From Hygrocybe punicea (taxonomy: Eukaryota; Basidiomycota; Agaricomycetes; Agaricales; Hygrophoraceae), in NCBI GenBank assembly GCA_963556145.1, contig OY744462.1, forward strand, positions 3,658,001 to 3,722,000: 64,000 nucleotides of DNA, in the 5' to 3' direction. Shown in pieces: positions 1-11,093 of this stretch; the stretch's first letter is position 1, and each line of letters opens with the position of its first letter. The position numbers and the translations under genes are program-made. The notes under the pieces were generated by a model. It was not told the DNA's origin, did no database searches, and saw only the letters and a program-made list of their open reading frames with translations.

Positions 1-2434
1 GCAGATGATGTGTCACAAGTGTAGCATTTAAGATTTCAAAGATAAATTTGGAAATTGATTATATAATATTTAATTTCTATTTAATAATTAAATATAAGTA
101 AATATATGAGTCAAAAATGGAAGGCCGGACACCCCCAACTTCGCGTTTTCAAGAGAAACAGGGTACGGGGATCTAGATGAGGGGTGTGGGACGGGGTGAC
201 ATGGTGAGTGAAAACGGGGGGGGGGGTGGTTGGGCAGACAGCCGGAATCCGAGGGCCTGAGACCCCCCCGACCCCTCATTTTCAACGCGAACGGGGTCCG
301 GGGGGTGTAGACTGGCCGGGGGTGGTCGAAAACGGGTGTCCTGGAGGTAGAAAAAGGGAGGGTGGTGGTGGTTGGGCAGAATGCCGGATCGCGAGGGCCT
401 GAGACCCCCCGACCCCTCGTGGTCGACGCGAACGAGGTGCAGGGGGTGTGCACTGGTCGGGGGTGATCGAAAACCGTACAGGGTGGGGCGTCCCGGGGGA
501 TGAAAAGGGGGGGGAGGGTTGCCGGTTGAGCAGACAGGCGGAATGCGAGGGCCGGAGACCCCCCGACCCCTCGTTGTCGACGCGAACGAGGTGCGGGGGG
601 TGTAACCTAGCCGGGGGTAGTCATAAAAGCCGTGGGACGGGTTGTCCTGGGGGATGAAAAAGGGGGGGTGTTGCTGGTTGGGCAGACAGCCGGAATGTGA
701 GGGCCTGAGATCCCCCGACCCCTCGTTTTCGACGCGAACGAGGTGCGGGGGGTGTAACCTAGCCGGGGGTGATCGAAAACCGGACGGGATGGGGCGTCCC
801 CGGGGGATGAAAAAAGGGGGGGTTGCTGGTTGGGCAGACAGCCGGAATGCGAGGGCCTGAGACCCCCCGACCCCTCGTATTCAACTCAAACGAGGTGCGG
901 GGGGTGCACAGTAGCCGGGGGTGATCGAAAACCGGACGTGGTGGGGCGTCCCAGGGGATGAAAAAAGGGGGGGTTGCTGGTTGGGCAGACAGCCGGAATG
1001 CGAGGGCCTGAGACCCCCCGACCCCTCGTATTCAACTCAAACGAGGTGCGGGGGGTGCACAGTAGCCGGGGGTGATCGAAAACCGGACGTGGTGGGGCGT
1101 CCCAGGGGATGAAAAAAGGGGGGGTTGCTGGTTGGGCAGACAGCCAGAATGCGAGGGCCGGAGACCCCCCGACCCCTCGTTTTCGACGCGAACGAGGTGC
1201 GGGGGGTGTAGCCTAGCTGGGGGTGGTCGAAAAAGTCGCGGGACGGGCTGTCCTGGGGGATGAAAAAGGGGGGGTGTTGCTGGCTGGGCAGACAGGCGGA
1301 ATGCGAGGGCCGGAGACCCCCCGACTTCTCGTTTTCAACGGGAACGAGGTGCGGGGGATCTAGACTGGCCGGGGATGGTCGACAACGGGGCTGGACCGGG
1401 TGTCCTGTTGGTAGAAAAAGGGCGGGTGGTGGTGGTGGGGCAGACAGCCGGATCGCGAGGTTTTGAGACCCCCCACTCGCGCGTTTTCAACGGGAACGAG
1501 GTGCGGGGGGTGTAGCCTGGCCGGGGGTGGTCGAAAACACGGCGGGACGGGCTGTCCTGGTGGTTGAAAAAGGGGGATGTTGGTTGTTGGGCAGATAGCT
1601 GGATCGCGAGGGCCTGGGACCCCCCGACTCCTCGTTTTCAACGAGAACGAGGTGCGGGGGGTCTAGACTGGCCAGGGATGGTCGAACATAGGGCTGGGTG
1701 GGGCGTCCTGGTGGTTGAAAATGTTGGGGGGCGCTGGTTGGGCACAAGGCGGGAATGTGAGGTCCTCAGACCTCCCGACCCCTGGTTTTTGATGGAAACG
1801 GGTTGCGGGGGCTACAGACATCAGTACTAGACCAAGGACAATAAAACTACGTCCATACCTCTGTTACACCACCCCCTCGACGATGTTGCTGTTGAGCAAC
1901 AGAAGGTTTGTGCACTCATCTGAGCTCGAAAGCTCTCACTGTATATTTAAGACTCCGCTCTAATTTTAGCCACAACTCCGGACCACTCTTACTTGTTTGC
2001 ATTCTAGAGACTCAGATATCACATTTTACAACTGCCTTCAGTGGACAAAAGTGACCCAGACATACACTAAAATACAGTTAGAAATTACCACATTTTTATT
2101 GGCAGTATAACATTAGTTATTGCATCTATACTCATTTCCTTGGCAAAGAATGGCTCACAGAGAGCCCAAATCATACCAGATCCCCTCCATATTTTTTTTC
2201 CAGCAGGACAGTCCCCATGACATCCTCCTCATCAAATCTGGTGACAGTCTATGCAGTGTGCAAGTCAATAGAGGCTCTGAATTCTGGAATGAAACCAGTC
2301 AAACGGGATTTTGAACTCAGTTGCCATATTGGGATGCAATTTTCCCTCAGTCCCTGAGATGAATGAATGAATCACCTCAATGGCTGAAAACCGGGTTTAT
2401 AAGAACGAGTTTTCCATAAATGGAAGAACTCGTA
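1..2434 (-). mobile_element. Non-autonomous Helitron2/Helentron-like element, copy A (3' part lies outside the window)
   Basis: This stretch is nearly identical to the corresponding 5' part of copies B, C and D. Read on the minus strand it begins at 2434 with T-ACGAGTTCTTCCAT followed by the palindrome partner ATGGAAAACTCGT, so the 5' end is at the right. The window starts inside the element; base 1 corresponds to base 25711 of copy C. It holds a 5' hairpin, about 600 bp of unique sequence and 11 minisatellite units. The protease remnant and the 3' hairpin present in B-D would lie left of the window. It carries no transposase gene. Flanking DNA to the right (from 2435) is host-type. Shared ends with Hel-1 and Hel-2 suggest these supply mobility in trans (inference). 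Confidence 0.85.
115..1815. repeat. G-rich 151-bp minisatellite, about 11 units (copy A)
   Basis: Tandem units of about 151 bp, each containing the word GAGACCCCCCGACC, then a short hairpin made from CCTCGTT and AACGAGG, then G-runs around GGGGGTG and AAAAAGGGGGGG. The strand is strongly biased (G-rich on plus). Open frames of 60-120 codons occur on both strands but are produced by the repeat and have no protein character. Unit number differs between copies: 11 here, 9 in B, 12 in C and D. Confidence 0.85.
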
Positions 2435-3600
2435 ACTAGGATGGTGGGATAGTCGAGGTCAGACATGTGAACAGCATAAGCTGTACCGGATGACGATGTC
2501 TGTGTCAATGACGTATCGAGGGGTGATGTCTTGTCCTGTCTGTGGAACAATGCAGTCCACCTGATGTTGGTATTCATCCAAGAAAGGGTATTGTTGTAAA
2601 CGAGTGTGGGAGATATCAAGGTTATAGATGGAAAAGGTTAAATGAATGTGGGTCCAGGTTTCGAGTCATGGCACGAGTGACAAGCTGTGGGAACAAGTCG
2701 TCGGGTACTGCATTGAAGCGGTGTCGTGCGAACAATATGCGATAGGGGTTGGTTCACTGTTTGGGAAGTCGTATGGTCTGTGGTCGAAGTCCAAAAGAAT
2801 GTGTTTCGGCAATGGTCGGATTAGAGAGAACAGTGAAATGTCCCGTGATCAAGGATTGTCCAGGGCATGCGTGCAGGTGAGGAATGTCGTCGGATCGTCA
2901 GGGAGGATAATGGTAGGCACAGAATACAAAAGTGGAAACCATATATCCGGGAATGGCAATTGTCAATTACATGTTGAGATATTGTTGAGGTGGAAGTCAG
3001 AAGTATCAATGGTGGAAGGGTTTCGATGCCGATGCCAAAGATAGATCATAACAAAGTAGAAACCGATCAGGAAGGTGATGGCAATGCTGCCAATAACAAT
3101 TACGGTAATGAGCTGTGTCGGGAGTACAGCCATTGTGAATCGGTTTGTCGTGGGATGAAGTCAACAATATGTCAGGGCGAGGGAAAAGACAATAGCGATG
3201 ATGTCCGTCGGCAAGGAGACTATTCAGGTACAGCAAGGTAACATGGGGATGTGTCCATGGTCGGTCTGGATTGTTCTAGAAGAAGAAAGGATGAAAAGAG
3301 AACAAGAACAAGAATAAACAATGATGTCCAAAAGAAGACAAAAGGTAAAGGGGAACGAAAAAGGAAGGTATGGTAAAGTGGAATCGTCATCGTGGGTAGC
3401 GGAGTCGGAATCGGAGTTGCGGAGTTGAAAAATGTAACAGGGCTGCCAGTGCCAGTGCATCAACGAGCAAGGGAAAGAAGAAACTTTTCAAAGGGACGCA
3501 AGCCGTAAATCCGAAGTAAGTTTCCTCCAACCTTCCTTTTATATACTAAAGCCTTTTGATCAGGAACCTGTTTGCAAAGGACCATTGTGCCAAGAACGAG
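2435..3600. other. Host-type sequence, gene structure unresolved
   Basis: Base composition and codon-like periodicity differ from the flanking elements, and the minus strand carries several short open stretches. I could not assemble a convincing spliced gene. The best piece is a 56-codon membrane ORF at 2963-3133 (separate entry). Minus-strand frames run into the 5' end of copy A at 2434, so a gene 3' end may have been cut by that insertion. Confidence 0.4.
2963..3133 (-). CDS. Possible 56-residue single-pass membrane peptide, or first exon of a larger gene
   Basis: The minus-strand ATG at 3133 opens a 56-codon frame starting MAVLPTQLITVIVIG. Residues about 8-33 form a continuous hydrophobic stretch (rich in I, V, F, L) followed by the basic residues WHRHR, the pattern of a type III or signal-anchored membrane segment. 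The frame closes shortly after a GTAATTGAC sequence that could instead be a splice donor, so this may be exon 1 of a gene running toward copy A. I do not recognise a family. The TM character is visible directly; the coding status is a guess. Confidence 0.3.
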   Translation of the reverse strand: MAVLPTQLITVIVIGSIAITFLIGFYFVMIYLWHRHRNPSTIDTSDFHLNNISTCN

Positions 3601-3810
3601 GTAACTAAGGCCGAGTTCGACATCATGTGGGAGAGGCTTGAGGATGACCAAAAGGAGGCGAGTGCCATGGCAACGAGGTCTATTCTCTACGCTCACTATT
3701 GCAACTACGTATGACAGGTCTACACGCTGAAGAGTGCCAAGATCAAGCAGGATATAAAGGAAGCGAAAGCGAAGGCAGCCACGGCAGCGAAAGCGGCGGT
3801 GACCGCTTGA
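3601..3810 (+). pseudogene. Fragment of an unrecognised coding region with one in-frame TGA
   Basis: A 70-codon frame beginning VTKAEFDIMWERLEDDQKEA and ending in a lysine/alanine-rich helix-like tail (KAKAATAAKAAVTA) is interrupted once by TGA at 3712-3714. The acidic, helical start loosely resembles part of an HMG-box-like helix, but the match is too short to name. Codon usage looks coding; the stop and the lack of a clear start or splice partner suggest a relic. The TGA lies in a GT-ATGAC-AG string that mimics a 9-nt intron, which is too short to be one. Confidence 0.3.
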
Positions 3811-4409
3811 AGATTCCGTGTGGTGGGGCAGCAGCGGCAGCAGATGGGAGCCAGGGCAGTGGACGGGAGCTAGAGCGGTGGGAGCCAGGGCAGCGGGGCA
3901 GGGGCGGCGGTGGTGGGGGCGGGAATGGGGCAACGAGCAGTAGAACTAAGTAGAATGAACGCAATGGATCGAAATGTTTTCAAATGGAAATTGCAATGTT
4001 TTTTAAAAGATCTGAATGGACGAACTTCCAGTGAGAGTGCAGATATCTATTTAAATTCTTGAATAATATTTTGATAGAAGTTATAGTACGTAAAAGTATT
4101 TAGAAAGCTGGACTTTTCACTGGGAATGAACCTTCATGTGCAACATCAGAAACATCTGATGTAACATCTGCAACTTAGATAAGTATCTAAATAACTTGTA
4201 CTTTAAAAGGTATATATTTGAGGAATTATTGGCAGTGTGCAAGATTACTAACTATCAAGGTAATGGCAAGCTAATTAGCTATGTATCACATGAGGTCAAG
4301 ATGGCTAATACTGCAATATTTCAAATAATAAATACAATAATAATAGTCAATTAATAATACTGATGTACCGTCAATATTTGTGAATAAGCAAAAAGAAAAA
4401 TTAATTGAA
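3811..4409. other. No gene seen; GC-rich then AT-rich intergenic DNA
   Basis: 3811-3960 is a GGC-rich low-complexity stretch. 3960-4409 is AT-rich with stops in all frames and no recognisable terminal repeat. The left boundary of copy J should fall near the end of this interval, but I see no 3' hairpin of the GCCA...TGGC type. Confidence 0.5.
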
Positions 4410-6238
4410 CTTGAAAATGTGCCGCTCAATGGGAACCAGGCGCCAATTCCAACCCGGCGTGGCCAAAAACTGAGCAAACAGGGTGGGTGGTTGGGTGCAT
4501 GGCGGCGACGCGCAACGATTAAGACCCTACTACTGCTTGTGCTTGATGGGAACGAGGCGCCGTGGGCCTGTGTTAGCCGGGCATGGCCAAAAACCGGTGT
4601 AAAAAAATAGGGGGATGGGTGCTTGAGTCCGGAGGTGCTTGGGCACTGGCCGACAACGGGTGAGACTGGGACCCCCCGATGCCTCGTTTTCTACGCGAAC
4701 GAGGCGTGGGGTGCGTATACGAGCTGGAGCTGGTTGAAACCAGCGCGTGGTGGCGTGTCCCGGGTGTAAAAAGTTCCGGGGTGGCACTTGGGCACTGGGC
4801 GGAGATAGGTGGGACTGGGAGCCGCCGAAGTCTCGTTTTCTACGCGAACGAGGTGTGAGGGGCGTATACGAGTTGGGGCTGGTCGAAAACGGCGTGGGGT
4901 GGCGTGTCCTGGGTCTAAAACAGTTGGGGGGCGTGGTGCTTAGGCACTGGGCGGAAACGGGTGGGAGTGGGACACCCCGAAGTCTCGTTTTCGACGCGAA
5001 CGAGGCGTGGGGGGCGTATACGAGCTGGGGGTGGTCGAAAACGGCGTAGGGTGGCGTGTCCTGGGTGTAAAAGGGTCTGGGGGGTGATGCTTGGCACATA
5101 GTGGCGATGCGAGGGATTGGGGACCCATGGCTGCTCGATTTCAACGGGAATGACGCGCCGTGGGTGTTTTCCAGCCGGGCGTGGCCAAGAACCGTGAGGG
5201 GAGGCGTGTTTGGGGTGTAAAAAAGAGGGGGTGAGTGGTTGGGCACAAATGGCGGCAGCGCGAGGGTTCAGGGCCCGCGGCCACTCGTTTTCAACGGGAA
5301 CGATGCGCCGTGGGTGTATTCCAACCGGGTGTGGCCAAAAACCATGTGGGACGGTGTGTTTAGGGTGTAAAAAACTGGGTGTGGTGGTGGGAGCACAGAT
5401 GGCGGCAGCGCGAGCTCCTGAGACCCCCCGACCCCCCGTTTTCAACGTGAACGAGGTGCGGGGGGCATACACGAGCCGGGGGTGGTCGAAAACAAGCGGG
5501 GTGGGGTGGACTGACGGGCGGAAACAGGGGGGGGTGGGGTGGTTGGGCAGATGGCGGGATTGCAAGGTCCTGAGACCCCCCGGCCCCTCATTTTCAACGC
5601 GGATGAGATGCGGGGGAAGCAGACATCATTATTAGACCATACAAATAAAACTACGTGCTTACCTTTCTGTACACCACCCCCCCCGACGATCTTGCTGTTG
5701 AGCAACTGAAGGTTTTGCACTCATCTGAGCTCGAATGGTCTGACTGTGCATTTCAGACTCCGCTCGAATTTCAGCCACAAGTCCGGACCACCCTTGCTTG
5801 TTTGCATCTTAGAAATTCAGATATGACATTTCACAGCTGCTTTCAGTGGACAAAGGTGTACCATACATACAAGAGAATATAGCTAGAAATTACCACATTT
5901 TACTTTGCAGTATTACACCAGTTATTGTATCTATACTCATTTCCTTTGCATAAACCAGCTCACAGGTGGTCCAAATTATGCCAGATCCACTCCATAATTT
6001 TTTTCCAGCAGGACAGTCCCCATGACATGCTCCTTGTCAAATCTGGTGACAGTCTATGCAGTGTACAAGTCAATAGAGGCTCTGAATTCTGGAATGAAAC
6101 CAGTCAAACGGGATTTTGAACTCAGTTGCCATATTGGGACACAATTTTCGCTCAGTCCCTGAGATGAATGAATGAATCACCAAACAGACTGGAAACCCGT
6201 GTATAAGAACGAGTTTTCCATAAATGGAAGAACTCGTA
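4410..6238 (-). mobile_element. Diverged Helitron2-like non-autonomous element, copy J (left end unclear)
   Basis: A minus-oriented relative of copies A-D. The 5' hairpin at 6205-6238 is conserved and preceded by the same type of unique sequence (5640-6200, clearly similar to 1830-2400 but with many substitutions and indels). 4410-5630 is a G-rich degenerate minisatellite with the same CTCGTTTTC...CGAACGAGG core. It has inserted into the last recognisable exon of the ATP-grasp-like gene: host sequence resumes at 6239 and the gene's frame continues through the element for 56 codons before a stop at 6070. It is older than A-D judging by divergence. The 3' terminus was not found. Confidence 0.7.
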
Positions 6239-8015
6239 AAAACCCCTGCAAAAGTGTCTGCTAATGAGCCAATGGGTGCTCGAATGGATTTCGGACCTGA
6301 CTTCATGTTCGACCAGAGGCTGCATGTGTGATAACGTTCCACCTCGTTCACGAAATAGGACACAGTATCCGTTTTGGAATCCACAATGAGCGATATGTCC
6401 ATACGGCAAAAAACACTCATCGATGGATTTCCACCAACCATATTGGACTCTATCGCATAAAGCCCTTCGTAGGTCTTTTGGACAAAGTCGAAGAACTCGT
6501 TTCTGCCTTGCTCTCGAATAGAAATGGCGCCCCTGTCCGGATTGCACGCCACCGTCTTCAATAGAGTCCCCTGCATTTGAAATATTCTGACAAAGTTAAG
6601 ACAATCATGCATATGATATGACAAGTGAAAATGAAGGGCACTCACCTTAACTCATCCAAGGTATAGAAACTTGAGACGATATCCCACTTCCAGGACTTGC
6701 TTTCCTTGTTGTACAGGGTGTGCACCGTATACACGACCTTTCCACCAACTAGAAACACACGCCATTCGCCCATCTTACTCAGTGGTTCGATGTACGTTTG
6801 CCCAAACCAACGTGAACCTGGAACCTCACAGTTATTGCGCATGTATTCCCAATTTCGCTTGGCGTCGCCAGGTAATAGGACGTGATGACCGGTGTCGCTG
6901 TGTGTCTGTTTCAAGACAATATTCGGTGGGAATTGGTCGCCATCGTTTAATAATTTTGCTTGAGGGCATATCGTATGCGTTACATTCAAAGCGACATGAA
7001 GCAAGTTTTGATTTTGTATCCATTTTGAATGGACCGTGTTCATCTGCTTCGGAGGCGGCCAGATGTGTGCCGTTCGACAGAGTTCGTCCATGCCAGTCAT
7101 GAAAATCGACACATTTTCCAGTGTCAATCCGTATTGGTTACCGCTGTCAAGACATCAGTATAATGCAGCGAAAACGGAGCAGAATTAATTAAAGCGATGT
7201 CAATCTTACATGTATGACATTCCCATATCCACACCACCAAATACACAATCTGCCGATGCGAACTTTTGCCACGTATCGCCTTTGTCTTGATGGCGAAGTA
7301 TTGCATGAAGGAACTCGGGCCAAAATATGTATTTGACATTGAAGCGCCGGGCTCCATCCTCATGATGTAGTCGCATTCCGATATAAACCTGTTTGTTGTG
7401 AAATACGTTTCAGTATCAACAATCCACAAATTAAACAATAGACATTACCCATTCTTGAATACATGCTGAATAGCGACTCTTGTATGACTTGATGATATGG
7501 ACGTAACCATCAAGATGGGCAATGGTATCGAGTTCGATGTCGGATATGGTCGTGGTGACGAATGCAAGATCGTTAATGGCTGCGGCTTTGCTCGCGATAC
7601 GAGTTGTTGGGTCAAGGATAAAAAGGATTTTGAAAACACGGCCGTCATTGTTGCTTAATGTGGTTATACGGCGTTCATTGTTGCTTACGGTGGTTGGCGG
7701 TTCCGTTTCACAGTCAGATGATGTTTCCATCTCAGAGTCGGATGATAGCCTTTTGCGTGGAAGGAGATCGAGTTCCGCGGCCGTCGCATTGCGGACACCC
7801 TGCGAATTTTCACGTATGTTGCGACCAAGACATACCAACTGTGGACAAATTCCAGACGAAACGCATTTGGGATGTTGGTGTGCGGATCCGACATGTCTTT
7901 GGCAGGAGTTGCCTTCCTTCTTCCACAAAAGACATTTCGTTTTTGGAGAGTCGCATTTTCGACCAGGGCAGATGTGCATGCAAAGTTCATAACCAAGTTC
8001 CTTCTTATATGGCAT
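6239..8015 (-). pseudogene. ATP-grasp-like host gene, 3' end removed by a Helitron insertion
   Basis: Four minus-strand exons splice cleanly: 7449-8015, 7210-7388, 6646-7143 and 6239-6586, with introns of 60, 66 and 59 nt and good GT/AG signals. The N-terminal part is cysteine-rich (CMHICPGRKC). The central and C-terminal parts carry features I associate with ATP-grasp folds: a VLKQTHSDTGHHVLLP loop, a WFGQTYIEP...GEWRVFLVGGKVVYTV segment, and CRMDISLIVDS followed by YFVNEVERY, reminiscent of metal/ATP-binding D and NE residues. No specific substrate can be named. The last codons after GVF are replaced by copy J, which would add a 56-residue foreign tail. A 5'-UTR intron ending near 8021 is plausible. 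The fold assignment is inference from motifs. Confidence 0.55.
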
Positions 8016-8283
8016 GTTTGTGGACCTAGGCAGGATTTCGGATGGGTGGGATGAGGAACAGACACAGATATCATTAATACATCAATACCTTAATGATTGA
8101 TTACTTTCAGGGTGGTTGATAGCGGGTGGTGACGATTCCACAAACCTTCTAATTATAAGACGTCGGAATTATGTCACCTGACAAGAGTGGCAATGATAAA
8201 ACAACGAACACGTGCCAAACACGTTGATCAGCAATGTAATCATTTAAATGTCTTGAAAGAGCAATATCCACCGAACAGATCGG

Positions 8284-8785
8284 ACGTGTTCGGTGTGTTC
8301 GGTGGAGATGTTCGGTGGATGTCAACCAACGGTTGTGACCGGATATACCACACCGAACACATCGAACATGTTCGGTGTGTTCGGTGGAGATGTTCGGTGG
8401 AGATGTTCGGTGGATGTCAACCAACGGTTGTGACTAGATATATCACACCGAACACATCGAACATGTTCGGTGCATGTTCGATGTGTTCGGTGGAGATGTT
8501 CGGTGGATGTCAACCAACGGTTGTGACTAGATATATCACACCGAACACATCGAACATGTTCGGTGTGTTCGGTGGAGATGTTCGGTGGATGTCAACCAAC
8601 GGCGATGTGTTCGGTGTGATATATCTAATCACAACCGTTGGTTGACATCCACCAAACATCTCCACCGAACACACCGAACATGTTCGATGTGTTCGGTGTA
8701 GTATATCTAGTCGTACATTGACATCCACCAAACATGTCCGGTGACCGAACACACCCAACAACATGTTTGTTGTAGTATATCTAGT
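8284..8785. repeat. Complex fold-back array of an 83-95 bp unit
   Basis: Four direct copies of a unit containing GGATGTCAACCAACGG (starting at 8317, 8412, 8504 and 8587; spacing 95, 92 and 83 bp) are followed by inverted copies from about 8603 to 8785. Each unit also holds small palindromes built from GTTCGGTG and CACCGAAC. The fourth direct unit and the first inverted unit could form a hairpin with roughly 85-bp arms. The array sits between two divergently transcribed genes (start codons at 8015 and 9170), so it may lie in a shared promoter region. Open frames through it are repeat artefacts. Confidence 0.85.
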
Positions 8786-9169
8786 CCTTCTACATCCATC
8801 CAACAAGTCAGACTTGTTGTGCTTTTCCGTCAACGGACCAGTCCGTGAATATTCATCGAACGAATTAACTCGATTTATTGCCTTACCAACTGGAAAATAT
8901 TCCATACGCTGCACATGTCGGTTTTCTGCGTGCAATTACTAGCTTTGGACAACTTCTAAGCTCGAGCCACATCAAAAACATAAATAAATAGATCTGTTGT
9001 TTATGCATGCAAAGAAGCCGAACATGAGGTCGAACATGTGGCGATTGATCTGGTCACGTGGTCGTGACATCCGTATTCATAGTCTGGAGCGTTGAGTAAT
9101 AAATCCGCCCTTTTCTTTTGCTCTCAAATCGCCTCACACGTCGACCAAAAAACTTTTATTTCATCTACC

Positions 9170-11093
9170 ATGTCCTTGCCAGTCGTCAAAACCTCGACTC
9201 CCGCTGTCAATCCCGCCGCCTTCAAGTACTGGCCTGATGCGCCGCCCAAAAAGCTGCAGGAGCTACATCGCATCTTCCAAATCCAGTACATGGTCCCGCC
9301 CAAGATTCCAGCACCCAACAAGGAATCCGGCACCATTCCCATATTTTCTCGTAATCTCTATGTACTGAAGACACACCCCCACGATGCCACCGCCCGAGGT
9401 GAGTTATGGCGCGAAATCCCCGAACGATACGAGGAACCGCTCCGTCGCTTGATTTATCAAATGGATATGTACATCTACGCGACAGCAGCCATCACATACA
9501 ACAAGGCACCCAACTACTCGCCGGACTACGTCAAAAATGATAAGGAAGGGACCGATTCACTTCGGGATTACCTCAAGTATACCGACACCGTCATGGACGA
9601 AATTTGGGCAGAAGTCTTGGTGGCGAAACGGGCAAACGAGGTTACCCGTGACTGGCGAAGCAAGATCTTCGATGATTGGCTCCTGAAAGAATTTTATGTC
9701 GGGAAACATTCTCCATCGGCTTTGATTCAACATGGCGCTGTGAACACCGAGATCAAGCCCGAGGATCTAGGTAAGTATATATGTATTTATGGCCAAATGA
9801 ATTCTCATGTCTGGCATCATAGATTGGGCAAAATACGACGAATCCGTGCCAGCATGGCACAGCGGAACCTTGGCAAATTGGTCATTCGGTGGGCTTCCGG
9901 ATGCCACAAAGCTCGAGATCATCGGTCATGTTATTGCTTGGTGTAAAGGACATAGTGTCCTCGTCGATTCTGATGTGGTGGATGATGATGAAGGTGTGAT
10001 CTAGAATTACATGTGTGATTGTGCTAATGATATAATACATTTGCAGAGGAGCCAGTTGCCCAGGGCAAGGGCAAGGGCAAAGCCAAGTCAAAATCGGTCA
10101 AAAAACAGAAGGCATCTTCTGCTGGTTTGTACAAATGTTCAACCATAGTGGTGTATAGATCTATTGAATATTCAGGTGGCGCAGACAATTCGTCCGAGAA
10201 GGACAAAAAGAAGCCCAAGCCCAAGCCCAAGTCCAGTAAGTACTTTCATTGTCTGTGATTGTCATACATGCAAACCCTTCATCATGACAGAGCGCACAAT
10301 CAAGTCCAAAGCCGAGGACAACGATGAGGGTGAGTGATTGAATTCCGAATATCAAAATGATGATCCAACACATTTATTCATGTATAGATGACATAAAGAT
10401 GGAGGACGACGTAGCCCCGGTAAAGAAGAAGCGGTCTAAGGCCCAAATGCGTACGTTGCTCACCTTGTTATGATTAATGCACTGACATCTCGCAGTCGCT
10501 GTTGAAATTGGGTCGTCGCGCACAACCCGGCAATCGGCATCGGAGAAATTGACAATGGAGATTAAGCCACCCATCGTCCCTGAGCCGGATGTTGTGGCAC
10601 CGGAATCCGCGAAGTTGGACATTTTAGGACCAGAGTGGGCGGGGTTGTTGGATGTTGATAATGATATAACCATGGACAACGATGACGGATCTCCCGAACC
10701 TGAAAAGATGTCTCCCAGCGATGGTCACGAGGATGGCGAGATGGCAAAGAGGAGGAAATTGGATGTTGCTTCGGAGCAAGCGGGCATTATCGTAGAGAAA
10801 CTCAACCTGGTGAAGCCACCGAAGAAGTCTCCGACTCCAGGTATGTATTTCAACATTACATCATAGGCTGTATATATTCCAATTCTGATCTTCTCCATGT
10901 CCTAGGATTCCGTCCCAATACGCGTGCATCGTCACGCCACCAGTCATCGACCCCTGCAGAGCCCAGCGCTTCATCAATGGATGTGGATTGGAGCAACATC
11001 GTTCCACCCGAAATCCTACTCTCCATTACTCCAAGCCAAACGAGGCCTTCATCTCCCAAGCCATCGACATCCAAACTTGATCCCGGGCCTTAA
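9170..11093 (+). CDS. Host gene, eight exons, 514-aa protein of unknown function with a basic C-terminal half
   Basis: Exons 9170-9770, 9823-9993, 10047-10124, 10176-10235, 10291-10329, 10388-10450, 10496-10840 and 10906-11093 join to 1,545 nt, an exact 515 codons including the stop. The introns are 45-65 nt with GT...AG, and several have a CTAAT/CTGAC-like branch site. Translation starts at ATG 9170 (context accATGtcc). Residues 1-200 (MSLPVVKTSTPAVNP..., WREIPERYEEPLRRLIYQMD) look globular. After about residue 260 the chain is low-complexity, with GKGKGKAKSK and KKKPKPKPKP blocks, acidic patches and an AKRRKLD segment typical of nuclear localisation. I do not recognise the family. The intact splicing shows it is a real, non-transposon gene. 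Confidence 0.85.

Noticed and set aside
88..1830. Many overlapping 60-120 codon frames on both strands in the G-rich region
   Set aside because: They follow the 151-bp repeat, occur in both orientations and have proline/glycine/arginine-rich compositions dictated by base skew. Treated as minisatellite.
2377..2619. 80-codon minus frame crossing the end of copy A
   Set aside because: Its C-terminus is encoded by the Helitron 5' hairpin. At most the part right of 2434 is host coding, and no splice partner was found.
8187..8645. 152-codon plus frame with repeated GGDVRWMSTNG
   Set aside because: It lies entirely in the fold-back array and reflects the 83-95 bp unit; the opposite strand gives an equally long frame.
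9092..9169. In-frame TTG-initiated extension of the eight-exon gene
   Set aside because: TTG initiation is not expected. The ATG at 9170 has a good context and the upstream residues look untranslated.
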